Assembly: GCA_029964075.1 (NCBI GenBank)
Contig: CM057135.1
Coordinates: 4,201,001-4,265,000, forward strand
Length of the DNA: 64,000 nucleotides
Direction: 5' to 3'
DNA from: Patiria pectinifera
Lineage: Eukaryota > Echinodermata > Asteroidea > Valvatida > Asterinidae
Of this stretch, positions 1 to 10,226 are shown piece by piece; the stretch's first letter is position 1; every line of letters starts with the position of its first letter. The notes beneath the pieces are model-generated. The model made no database searches. It was not told the origin of the DNA and saw nothing but the letters and a program-made list of their open reading frames with translations. The translations under genes were made by a program, and so were the position numbers.

Positions 1-3000
1 TTTCAAGTTTTGTGCGAATACCTATTACCTAACAGACCAAATGCAAAGAACAATTTTGCATTTTGCATGTTGCGTTCGGGAGATATGGCTAAAAGGTCCA
101 AAAAACCAAATATTCCTATAAAATCTCAGGATGACGTCATCATGACGTCACCTCATTTTTAATCTATAACACATCCTGGTATAGCCACATACCAAGTTTC
201 AACCCAATCGGACTTACATTTCTGTAGATATAAGACTTCACAATATGCACGTAAATTTTCAAAAATCAATAAAAAATTAGGTGATGACGTCATCGTGACG
301 TCATAGTCTTGGCATAATTTTTGTATGAGGGTCCTCCTTGGCTGTAACTTTGATGACGATTCCAGATCGCCAAGTTATAAAAATGGTGAATTGAAAACGT
401 GTACAAAGTCAATAGGTTAAAAATCCCACAGCAGAAAAACTGCACCTTTAAATACGTGATTTGCCTTTAAACTGAATTATTTTTATAAAATATTACTTGA
501 TATTCTGACTCTTGGGAATATTTTCAATCAAATGACAGGCGTAAAAAAAATACGATTTCTTTTTCCTCCTCATAGTAATTCTCAGCCGAAGTTCAGAACT
601 ACTCAGTAAGATATATCAGTGTTGTATAGGGAAAGACTTGTGGAGAAAGCTGTGTACAAAGTCTATGAGAAAAAATAATTATTCATTAATCCATAATAAA
701 TCATTTGATGATGACGTCATCATGATGTCATAGTCTTGGCATAATTTTTGTATGAGGGTCTTCCTTGGCTGTAACTTTGATGACGATTCCAGATCGCCAA
801 GTTATAAAAATGGTGGCTTGAAAACGTGTACAAAGTCAATAAGTTAAAAATCCCACAGCAGAAAAACTGCACCTTTAAATACGTGATTAGCCTTTAAACT
901 GAAACATTTTTATAAAATGTTACTTGCTATTCTAACTCTTGGGAATATTTTCAATCAAATGACAGCCGTAAAAAATACGATTTCTTTTTCCTTCTCATAG
1001 TAATTCTCGGCCGAAGTTCAGAACTACTCAGTAAGATATATCAGTGTTGTATAGGGAAAGACTTGTGGAGAAAGCTGTGTACAAAGTCTATGAGAAAAAT
1101 TAATTATTCATAAATCCATAATAAATCACTTGATGACGTCACCATGACGTCACTCTTCGGGACACATCTTGGCTATAGGGACTATGCTTATGCCAACTGT
1201 CAGTGATGTCTGACAAAGATTAATGCCAAAAGTGCTATAATACGTCCCTGTCTATGTGCATGCATGAACATAAAATCTGTCAAAGTTAGCCGAAAATCGG
1301 CTAAAACGGTCACTGTGGACAGGATTTAACCTCAGCAACACGTGCGCTGCAGGCTGACTGACATACGATGTATGTGCCTATGTACAAAGTACGTGCATGT
1401 ACATGTACACATTGTGGACGTCCTGTGCATGTTTTAAAGCAGAGAGATTGTCAACCTCAAGTTTTAAGTGTGCGCAGGGCATGTCCGAGTTTGCTTATTG
1501 CCTCGAAGCTTTGAAATGTATTAGACCTACCCTTAAATCGACTCTTTGAGTAAAAACTAATTTAAAAACTGCCATGGTTGATTTTCAGGAATTTTCAAAA
1601 GAAAAAGGGTCTTTTTATTATAACTTCCGGTTTGATGACGTCATCTGCCTAAAACTTCGCACACGTCTTAAGTGGGTCAAGATCATCATATACACCAATA
1701 TTTAGGTGATTCCGACAAACTTCGCCACAGACATCTATTCAAAATACATTTTTGAAAATTTTCAACCTGTCGCTAGAGGGCGCTCGAAGATTGCATGACG
1801 TCATCGGTAGATGATTTGAAGAATACTATCGACCAAGAGACTAACACCGTTAAAAGCAAGTTCATATCTATTACCACTTTTAAATAATAAGCCACTTCCG
1901 GTTTGGGCCTTTTTCTACCGGAAGCAAGGGTCACGTGATTTCACGCACACTGAATGAAATAAAGACCTCAACCTACTCTACCACTTGCCTGCAACAGAAT
2001 GCTGCGGACGCGTACGGTTGATTTCTTATGCATTTTTAAATATTAAAAGTGCCACAATTTAATTGCCTATAAATAAACACAGGATGACGTCATCATGACG
2101 TCATCATTCCACAATGTTGTTTGAATTAGGGTCTTTGCTTGGACAAAGAGTGGTGTAAATGAATTATTGGCAAAGAGTCGAAAATGCCCTTTGAAAAGCG
2201 ACAATTTTTTTTTAATTTCTGTGTACAAAGTCTATGGGAAAAATTAAATATTCAAAAATCTATAATAAATTAGTCGATGACGTCACCATGACGTCAATCT
2301 TCGGGACACATCTTTGCTATAGGGACTATGCTTGTGCCAACTTTGAATGATGTCTGACAAAGATTAATGCCAAAAGTGGCGTGTAGAAAAAACGTGTACA
2401 AAGTCTATGGGATTTGGGCGACAAAAAGAAGAAAGAAAAAACTAGAGGTCTATGTCTGTTTGCAACAGAACATAGGGCTTTTCCGCATTATGATTTTTTT
2501 TAATCAATAATATGCCCTGAATATGCATGAACATAAAATCTTTCAAAGTTAGCCGAAAATCGGCTGAAACGGTCACTGTGGACAGGATTTGACCTCGGCA
2601 ATACGATGTATGTGCGTGTGTACAAGGTATTTGCTTTGACAAAGAGTGATCTAAATAAATTACTGGCAAAGAGTCGAAAACACACTTTGAAAATCGACAA
2701 ATATTTTTTAATGTTTTGATGACGTCATCGTGACGTCACTTCGAACTTTGCATACTAGTATGATTAACTACCTACCCACCAAGTTTCATGACAATTGGAC
2801 CTTTCCTTATATGAGTTTTAAAAAAAAAATCGCATTTTGATGATGTCATGATGACGTCACACATTTTTCAAGTTTTGTGCGAATAGCTATTACATAACAG
2901 ACCAAATGCAAAAAAGAATTTTGCATTTTGCATGTTGCGTTCGGGAGATATGGCTAAAAGGTCCAAAAAATAAATATTCATATAAAATCTCAGGATGACG

Positions 3001-6000
3001 TCATCATGACGTCACCTCATTTTTAATCTATAACACATCCTGGTATAGCCACATACCAAGTTTCAACCCAATCGGACTTACATTTCTGTTGATATAAGAC
3101 TTCACAATATGTACGTAAATTTTCAAAAATCAATAAAAAAATTAGGTGATGACGTCATCGTGACGTCATAGTCTTGGCATAATTTTTGTATGAGGGTCTT
3201 TCTTGGCTGTAACTTTGATGACGATTCCAGATCGCCAAGTTATAAGAATGGTGGCTTGAAAACGTGTACAAAGTCAATGGGTTAAAAATCCAACAGCAGA
3301 AAAACTGCACCTTTAAATACGTGATTTGCCTTTAAACTGAAACATTTTTATAAAATATTACTTGATATTCTGACTCTTGGGAATATTTTCAATCAAATGA
3401 CAGGCGTAAAAAAATACGATTTCTTTTTCCTTCTCACAGTAATTCTCGGCCGAAGTTCAGAACTACTCAGTAAGATATATCAGTGTTGTATAGGAAAAGA
3501 CTTGTGGAGAAAGCTGTGTACAAAGTCTATGAGAAAAATTAATTATTCATGAATCCATAATAAATCACTTGATGATGACGTCATCATGATGTCATAGTCT
3601 TGGCATAATTTGTGTATTCTTCCTTGGCTGTAACTTTGATGACGATTCCAGATCGCCAAGTTATGAAAATGGTGGCTTGAAAACATGTACAAAGTCAACA
3701 GGTTAAAAATCCCACAGCAGAAAAACTGCACCTTTAAATGCGTGATTTGCCTTTTAACTGAAACATTTTTATAAAATATTACTTGCTATTCTAACTCTTG
3801 GGAATATTTTCAATCAAATGAAAGGCGTAAAAAAATACGATTTCTTTTTCCTTTTCATAGTAATTCTCAGCCGAAGTTCAGAACTACTCGGTAAGATATA
3901 TCAGTGTTGTATAGAGAAAGACTTGTGGAGAAAGCTGTGTACAAAGTCTATGAGAAAAATTAATTATTCATAAATCCATAATAAATCACTTGATGATGAC
4001 GTCATCATGATGTCATAGTCTTGGCATAATTTGTGTATTCTTCCTTGGCTGTAACTTCGATGACGATTCCAGATCGCCAAGTTACAAGTTCAAAAATCAA
4101 TAAAAAAAATTAGGTGATGACGTCATCGTGACGTCATAGTCTTGGCATAATTTTTGTATGAGGGTCTTTCTTGGCTGTAACTTTGATGACGATTCCAGAT
4201 CGCCAAGTTATAAGAATGGTGGCTTGAAAACGTGTACAAAGTCAATGGGTTAAAAATCCAACAGCAGAAAAACTGCACCTTTAAATACGTGATTTGCCTT
4301 TAAACTGAAACATTTTTATAAAATATTACTTGATATTCTGACTCTTGGGAATATTTTCAATCAAATGACAGGCGTAAAAACATACGATTTCTTTTTCCTT
4401 CTCACAGTAATTCTCGGCCGAAGTTCAGAACTACTCAGTAAGATATATCAGTGTTGTATAGGAAAAGACTTGTGGAGAAAGCTGTGTACAAAGTCTATGA
4501 GAAAAATTAATTATTCATGAATCCATAATAAATCACCTGATGATGACGTCATCATGATGTCATAGTCTTGGCATAATTTGTGTATTCTTCCTTGGCTGTA
4601 ACTTTGATGACGATTCCAGATCGCCAAGTTATGAAAATGGTGGCTTGAAAACGTGTACAAAGTCAACAGGTTAAAAATCCCACAGCAGAAAAACTGCACC
4701 TTTAAATGCGTGATTTGCCTTTTAACTGAAACATTTTTATAAAATATTACTTGCTATTCTAACTCTTGGGAATATTTTCAATCAAATGAAAGGCGTAAAA
4801 AAATACGATTTCTTTTTCCTTTTCATAGTAATTCTCAGCCGAAGTTCAGAACTACTCGGTAAGATATATCAGTGTTGTATAGAGAAAGACTTGTGGAGAA
4901 AGCTGTGTACAAAGTCTATGAGAAAAATTAATTATTCATAAATCCATAATAAATCACTTGATGACGTCACCATGACGTCACTCTTCGGGACACATCTTGG
5001 CTATAGGGACTATGCTTATGCCAACTTTCAATGATATCTGACAAAGATTAATGCCAAAAGTGCTATAATACGTCCCTGTCTATGCGCATGCATGAACATA
5101 CAATCTGTCAAAGTTAGCCGAAAATCGGCTAAAACGGTCACTGTGGACAGGATTTGACCTCAGCAACACGTGCGCTGCAGGCTGACTGACATACCATGTA
5201 TGTGCCTATGTACAACGTACGTGCATGTATGTACATTGTGGACGTCCTGTCCTGTGCATGTTTTGAAGCAGAGGTATTGTCAACGTGAAGTTTTAAGCGT
5301 GCGCAGAGTTGTTCGAGTTCGCTTATCGCCTCGAAACTTTCAAATGTTTTAGACCTACCCTTCAATCGACAATTAAAGTAAAAACAAATATAAAAACTGC
5401 CATGGTTGATTTTTCAGGAATTTTCAAATGAAAAAGGGTCTTTTTATTATAACTTCCGGTCTGATGACGTCATTCGCCTAAAACTTCGCACACGTCTTAA
5501 GTGGGTCAAGGTCATCATATACACCAATATTTAGGCGATTCCGACAAACTTCGCCACAGACATCTATTCAAAATACATTTTTGCTAATTTTCAACCTGTC
5601 GCTAGAGGGCGCTCGAAGATTGCATGACGTCATCGGTAGATGATTTGAAGAATACTATCGGCCAAGAGACTAACACCGTTGAAAGCAAGTTCATTTCTAT
5701 TACCATTTTCAAATAATAAGCCACTTCCGGTTTGGGCCTTTTTCGACCGGAAGCAAGGGTCATGTGATTTCACGCACACTGAATGAAATAAAGACCTCAA
5801 CCTACTGTACCACTTGCCGGCAACAGAATGCTGCGGACGCGTACGGTTGATTTCTTATGCATTTTTAAATATTAAAAGTGTCACAATTAAATTGCCTATA
5901 AATAAACACAGGATGACGTCATCATGACGTCATCATTACACAATGTTGTTTGAAGTAGGGTCTTTGCTTGGACAAAGATTGGTGTAAATGAATAACTGGC

Positions 6001-6230
6001 AAAGAGTCGAAAATGCCCTTTGAAAAGCGACAATTTTTTTAAAATTTCTGTGTACAAAGTCTATGGGAAAAATTAAATATTCAAAAATCTATAATAAATT
6101 AGTCGATGACGTCACCATGACGTCAATCTTCGGGACACATCTTTGCTATAGGGACAATGCTTATGCTAAGTTTGAATGATGTATGGCAAAGATTAATGCC
6201 AAAAGTGGCACTGAGAAAAAACGTGCACAA
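1..6230. repeat. Nested CRE-palindrome-rich repeat block
   Basis: No gene is supported here. The stretch is built from copies of a few sequences that recur at several scales. The opening sequence returns near 2868. The 1131-2400 segment, which starts at a TGACGTCACCATGACGTCA-type pair, returns near 4960-6230. Nearly every unit carries one or two TGACGTCA palindromes, often as paired GATGACGTCATC / GTGACGTCAT blocks about 20 bases apart. Short open frames here (for example near 3543 and 4511) are repeat-encoded and have no protein-like composition. A related fragment lies at 30650-30960. It looks like satellite or non-autonomous repeat DNA of the host. Confidence 0.85.
3123..4960. repeat. 968-bp tandem duplication inside the CRE repeat block
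   Basis: The segment starting near 3123 is repeated almost unchanged from about 4090. Equivalent landmarks (3543 and 4511, 3731 and 4699) are exactly 968 bases apart and the short open frames at these places differ by only two residues. Each copy itself contains two related ~430-bp sub-units that begin with a TGACGTCA pair. This suggests recent unequal exchange. Confidence 0.85.
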
Positions 6231-6257
6231 AGTCAATGGCATTTGAAGTGGAACAAA

Positions 6258-6300
6258 AAGAAGAAGAAGAAGAAGAAGAAGAAGAAAGAAAAAAAAAAAA
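6258..6300. repeat. AAG/A-rich microsatellite
   Basis: A run of AAG triplets passes into poly-A. The open frames through it on both strands (poly-Lys or poly-Phe/Ser/Leu) are artefacts of the repeat. Confidence 0.9.
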
Positions 6301-6318
6301 AACCAGAACAAAAACAAA

Positions 6319-6396
6319 GGCTTTTCCGCAACTTTGCGGAAAAGCCAAAAAATGAGAACAAAAAGAAAGGCTTTTCCGCAATAATGCGGAAAAGCC
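6319..6396. repeat. Two consecutive perfect hairpins
   Basis: GGCTTTTCCGCA and its exact complement TGCGGAAAAGCC flank a 4-base loop at 6319-6346 (loop ACTT) and again at 6369-6396 (loop ATAA). The two hairpins are exactly 50 bases apart. A half-copy (GGCTTTTCCGCATTATG) lies near 2478. The identical arms with different loops suggest a duplicated foldback. Confidence 0.85.
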
Positions 6397-6628
6397 AAAA
6401 AGAAAAAAAAATCTTAACGAAAACAAGAGCTGTTTCGGTGTGTACACAGAAATGACAGAAATAACTGCTGTGTTTAAGGGAATATACACCATTTGCTTTT
6501 GCTGTAATTTTCAGAAATTGATGGACTCGGTGGGTTATTAGTTTAGTGGGTTATTAGCAAATATTGTTAAACTGACTTCTTGGATGTTTTGGGCTCGTAG
6601 ATGCTGGGGGGAAAAAATCATTTTCTCG

Positions 6629-6711
6629 TAGTCTGGTTCCCTGACCCCACTTAAATTGAAACGGAGGATTTTACATGCGTCAGGAAATTGTATGGTCAGG
6701 GAATCAGTCTA
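6629..6711. mobile_element. Short MITE-like palindrome with TAGTCTGGTTCCCTGACC ends
   Basis: TAGTCTGGTTCCCTGACC at 6629-6646 is matched by its near-complement at 6694-6711. Related ends recur near 36142, 37420 and 59519, so this is a small dispersed inverted-repeat family. There is no coding content. The rest of 6400-7290 shows nothing else I can support. Confidence 0.55.
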
Positions 6712-7290
6712 GCTGGCTTGTACCCATTCATAGGTGTGTAATCAATTGCAAAGAAAATACGAATTATAACTAAATATGATAGATTGGGAGTAGTATTTGA
6801 AAAGGAGCCACAGTTTTCCAATGCTGGTCGGCCGACTAGTGTTGGAAACTGATACAAAAATAACACTTTTCTTGAAAATGAGAGCACACCAGGTGCCATG
6901 ATTCTACAGGATGTTTTTGACTGTCCTTCACCAACAGTCCAGTGAGAATTTTCGTGCCAATTTTGGTTTTTTCCCCTGATGATAGCAAATGTTGTGTATT
7001 GCCTTAAACAAAGACTAGAGTAGAGATACATTTTTTGGGTGCAAAAATACTTTAAACTAACATTAAATGCTGTAATAAATGTAAGTAGTCCATATATGTG
7101 ACCTGTGCACAATTTTATGACTCTGTTTACAAACATAACAACTCTGTGCTTATGCATATTGTTACAGAAATATGTATGCACACATCATGTGTAAAATTGG
7201 GCTTGTGCCCATGTGCATACAGCAACTTCAACTTGGTTGCTTTCTCAACAACACTGTAGATAATAAGCGTGGCATTTTGGGGTATACTAC

Positions 7291-7665
7291 AGTAGTAGGG
7301 GAGGTGGGGGTATGGGACCAAAATGGAAAATCTGCGGCCAGTCTGGACACGCCGCTCTCGATTCTGAAAATAGTTGGAGAAAAAATAAAGGGGAATCCCC
7401 CGTGGCAAATGTTTTAGAATTCTGACGTCAGGTTTGGGAGCAAAAAAGAAAAATGTGTGTCAAGTCAGGGCCTGTCGCTCTGGAGTTAAAAAAATTAATC
7501 TGTCATCGCTAAAATGAGGTGATGGCACCACCACGTGACTTTGAAAAATGTGTGAGTCACCACCACGTGACCTTGAAACGTGTTGAGGCATGATAGGAAT
7601 TTGACGTAAACAACGTGACCTTGAAAAATGTGTGAGTCACCACCACGTGACCTTAAAACTCGGGC
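7291..7665 (+). repeat. Polinton left terminal inverted repeat
   Basis: This 375-bp repeat starts AGTAGTAGGGGAGG and matches the reverse complement of 21861-22235 with few differences. The inner third contains two or three short sub-repeats of the type CACCACGTGACCTTGAAA, which include the E-box CACGTG and may be protein-binding sites. That function is inferred. Confidence 0.95.
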
Positions 7666-7676
7666 AAAAAAAAATT

Positions 7677-7708
7677 AGCTTCTCTATCTGTGAAAAGGTA
7701 GAGAAGCT
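7677..7708. other. Hairpin just inside the left TIR
   Basis: AGCTTCTCTATC and GGTAGAGAAGCT pair over 12 bases (one G-T pair) around an 8-base loop and are followed by a T-run. The hairpin is present only at the left end of the element, between the TIR and the TFIIB-like gene. It may stop transcription or separate the TIR from the first gene; the role is not shown. Confidence 0.6.
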
Positions 7709-7720
7709 GTGTTTTTTTTT

Positions 7721-7748
7721 TAAAATGGAGAGTAATATGTTCAGACCG
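7721..7748 (+). repeat. Subterminal 28-bp copy of the polymerase gene's 5' end
   Basis: These 28 bases equal the reverse complement of 21721-21748, which contains the putative polymerase start codon and its upstream TAAA. At the left end the copied ATG (7725) opens only about 11 codons before a stop. It is either the remnant of a longer TIR or a shared promoter/start region copied by gene conversion. Confidence 0.7.
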
Positions 7749-7802
7749 ACGAGTACTTGAAAAATTATTTAAAAATAATATCGGTTTTTATTAGATATAT
7801 CC

Positions 7803-8237
7803 ATGACTTTTTTTCAGAGTGAAAACCTCGAGCCATCTGATAAAACATATCAGTGCGATCATCATATAATCATCGAGAATGGTTTTTTAGTTTGTGAAAC
7901 GTGCGTTGAAATAGTCTCACGTTACTTTGATTTTTCGGCAGAAAATGCGCAAGAAGATCGTATCAATTGGTCAACTTTAAAAAGAAACAAAAGAAAAACT
8001 GTGGAGAAACTTATTTTTTCTGTGTGTCCAGAGCAAGACTCAGAAGATGTCCAAGAAACAATCAATAAATATAACGAGCTCGTTAATTACAAAACATTGA
8101 GGGGAAACGGATGCGTAAAACGGTCGTTAATAGCGGCGTGTTATCATCACGTCGTTGGATTAGACAAAGAACGAGTTAGAGATTTATTTAAAGTGACTCA
8201 AAATCAATTTAATAAGGCACTAAAAAAGATACGATGA
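7803..8237 (+). CDS. TFIIB-like transcription factor, short form
   Basis: I read this 144-aa protein as a reduced TFIIB. The N-terminal ribbon has Cys18, His21, Cys31 and Cys34 in the order CxxH...GxxVCxxC, the zinc-ribbon pattern of TFIIB/TFB. Residues about 91-144 resemble one cyclin-like repeat: an RG-containing start, an Ala-rich helix (SLIAACYHHVVGL) and a final helix with FNKALKKI. Cellular TFIIB has about 300 residues and two cyclin repeats, so one repeat is missing here. It is the first gene inside the left TIR, reads rightward, has no internal break and faces the next gene convergently. It may recruit host RNA polymerase to element promoters, as TFIIB homologues of large DNA viruses are thought to do; that is inference. 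It could instead be another zinc-ribbon/helix protein. Confidence 0.65.
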   Translation: MTFFQSENLEPSDKTYQCDHHIIIENGFLVCETCVEIVSRYFDFSAENAQEDRINWSTLKRNKRKTVEKLIFSVCPEQDSEDVQETINKYNELVNYKTLRGNGCVKRSLIAACYHHVVGLDKERVRDLFKVTQNQFNKALKKIR

Positions 8238-8319
8238 CCACTACAATAAAGGCGGGGCCGAGGATGTAGCCCGAAGAGGTGAAATAGAGGTATAACTCGG
8301 CGGATCGCTTTCATAATGT

Positions 8320-8979
8320 TTATTTACCGAGAATTTGAACTTGTAAGTTTTTCGATAAGAGATTTTTTTCTTTTGCCAGCCGTTCGTCTACCCGTTTTTT
8401 AACTTCTTTTTCAAAGTCTGTATCGTTTTTAATTTTTTGAAGCTTTGTGCTGGTCTTTGTTCTCATTTTTTGCTTCAGCTCGTTAAATTTTGCGAGCTCT
8501 CTCGTAATCAATAAGAACTCTTCGTGCGATATATCTCCGTCGTTGATGGCTTGAGACACGTATTCTTCAATCGTGTTAAGTTTGGAGTCCGCTAACATTT
8601 TAATCTGGTCGTGCTTTTTGAGCTTGGCGGATAATCGCTTAGACGCGATTCTAAGCAGAATATCTACACCAAAAGCGCCCATAAACGTTCCTTCTAGCAC
8701 CAATCCAACGGGGGCTGATATAACACCCAAGAGAGCGGGAATACCGACAGCCGCCGCTATAAACCCCAGTCCTTCGACTCCTATCTCTACGTAATTAATA
8801 GTGTCGATCACTCTCTTTATTTTTTTATAAGTGCGCTCTCGGTGGTCTCTCTCTTTTAAGATTAAAGATCGAATCTCTTCAATCTTTTTAAGTCTGTACA
8901 CTTTTGTTTCTTCGTTACTATGTAATCGGAGTACATCTCCATAAATATCGGGGTATAACGCCTTACCATCTACACTCAT
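8320..8979 (-). CDS. Membrane/coiled-coil protein of the Polinton, function unknown
   Basis: This is an intact 219-aa reading frame. The N-terminal third is charged and probably helical (residues 15-60). A hydrophobic stretch of about 45 residues, rich in Gly/Ala/Val/Ile (about 64-108), is long enough for one or two membrane segments. The C-terminal half is Lys/Glu-rich and coiled-coil-like. I know proteins of this layout only as uncharacterised companions in animal Polinton-type elements. It is convergent with the TFIIB-like gene (82-base gap) and runs in the same direction as the broken gene upstream. A role in virion entry or membrane association would be a guess. Confidence 0.75.
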   Translation of the reverse strand: MSVDGKALYPDIYGDVLRLHSNEETKVYRLKKIEEIRSLILKERDHRERTYKKIKRVIDTINYVEIGVEGLGFIAAAVGIPALLGVISAPVGLVLEGTFMGAFGVDILLRIASKRLSAKLKKHDQIKMLADSKLNTIEEYVSQAINDGDISHEEFLLITRELAKFNELKQKMRTKTSTKLQKIKNDTDFEKEVKKRVDERLAKEKNLLSKNLQVQILGK

Positions 8980-9005
8980 GTTTTTAATATAAAAAGATTT
9001 TAAAA

Positions 9006-10185
9006 TTAAAAGATCTCCAACTCGATAATGATACCCTCACCCTTATTGTTGAATACCTGTCCTTTTTCACCGCTGATAGAAAATGTCAGTTTGTCGATTA
9101 TACCGTTTTTAAGTTTTTTGAAATCCTCGACTCTATCAGGCTGGGGTTCGCGCGTAGCCACGGGTACGATTTTTAAGATGTCAGAAGGACGACCATTAAA
9201 ACAGTTTTCACTCGCACTTAATTGCGGGCAGCGAATAAACAAAAATTTAAACGGATTAACGTCGTAATACCCCGTATACACCACTTTGGGTACCATTCTT
9301 CCTTTGGGTAAATTGAGTAATCGAGATACTTCTCTGTTCAAGCGCAATTTGAGATTTACGTCGGTTATCACCAACGTCACCTGTTTAGATTTTCTAAATA
9401 TTTGAAAACTTACCCCGCGTATAGAATTTAAAATGAAATAGAACAATCGACGTCGTACCACCCCGGCGGTATGATAACCGAACCGGTGACTCCGAGTGGC
9501 AACGGCTCTAAATGACTCGGAGGAATAAAATCGAAATCATCACCCGTCACGATAAGACTTCCTCTTATAATCACCCTGCTTCTCTACTATCTCTCAACTC
9601 GCTCAACTCGCTCGCACCCGTTTCTCCTTCAATAAACTTTAAAGCCAATTCCTCACCTTCAAAGATTTTTTATTCTCTAACAAATAATATTCTTACTAAA
9701 GATTGAAGCGTATTAAGTTCTAATTCAGTTTTTGGTATTTCTGAATTCATGGCGGCTAAAATCAACCCTCGCCGTTCAGCTATAATAGCTCTTTTTCTTT
9801 TGTTTGATTCTTAAACGGATTCTAGCCTATCGTCTTCGTACGCTTTTATAAAATCGTTTATAGTTTTTTGTAAAACATTTTCATCGTTAAATAAATAGTG
9901 GTATGGTATATCGGGTAACAATCGCTATATAAAATCTCTATCCGGTGTTGTTATGTGTACATCTGAAAGAAACTCCGCGGGTATGAGGGGAGGTTTATCT
10001 GTGGTAAACGCGGGTCTCCCATCTATTTGCGTAAACCAATCAATCTCCGTGGCGCTGGAAATATTAGAATATCCGGCGATAAACAACACCCTTTTTACGC
10101 GTATAGATTTTTGACCGTTTAAATTATCTACGACGTCTTCTAATTTAAACGTCTGCTCATTTTGAAACAAGTGAAACGAATGCAT
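9006..10185 (-). pseudogene. Broken Polinton gene, possible minor virion protein
   Basis: The reading frame starts at 10185 (MHSFHLFQ) and can be followed to 9571 through three in-frame stops: TAG at 9925-9927, TAA at 9811-9813 and TAA at 9670-9672. It then ends at TGA 9571-9573. Protein-like sequence continues in a second frame from about 9575 to 9440 and in a third from about 9461 to 9006. I therefore read about 390 codons of one decayed gene, though two adjacent genes are possible. The last ~100 residues show alternating hydrophobic strands and end GEGIIIELEIF, like the final strands of a jelly-roll. A penton/minor-capsid or other virion role is only a guess. All breaks are in otherwise well-preserved sequence. 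Confidence 0.7.
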
Positions 10186-10226
10186 TTATTTTAAAGTCTT
10201 TTTATATTAAAACTGAAACTAAAATA

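Noticed and set aside
6123..6492. Phe/Leu/Ser-rich and poly-Lys open frames of 90-99 codons
   Set aside because: They are translations of the AAG/A microsatellite and the hairpin repeats, on both strands.
6696..7181. 161-codon open frame on the - strand
   Set aside because: No motif, mixed composition, and it begins in a MITE end; chance frame in AT-rich DNA.
9006..10185. Use of a ciliate-type genetic code (TAA/TAG as Gln)
   Set aside because: Neighbouring long genes have no in-frame TAA/TAG, and the same region also has frame changes; decay explains it better.
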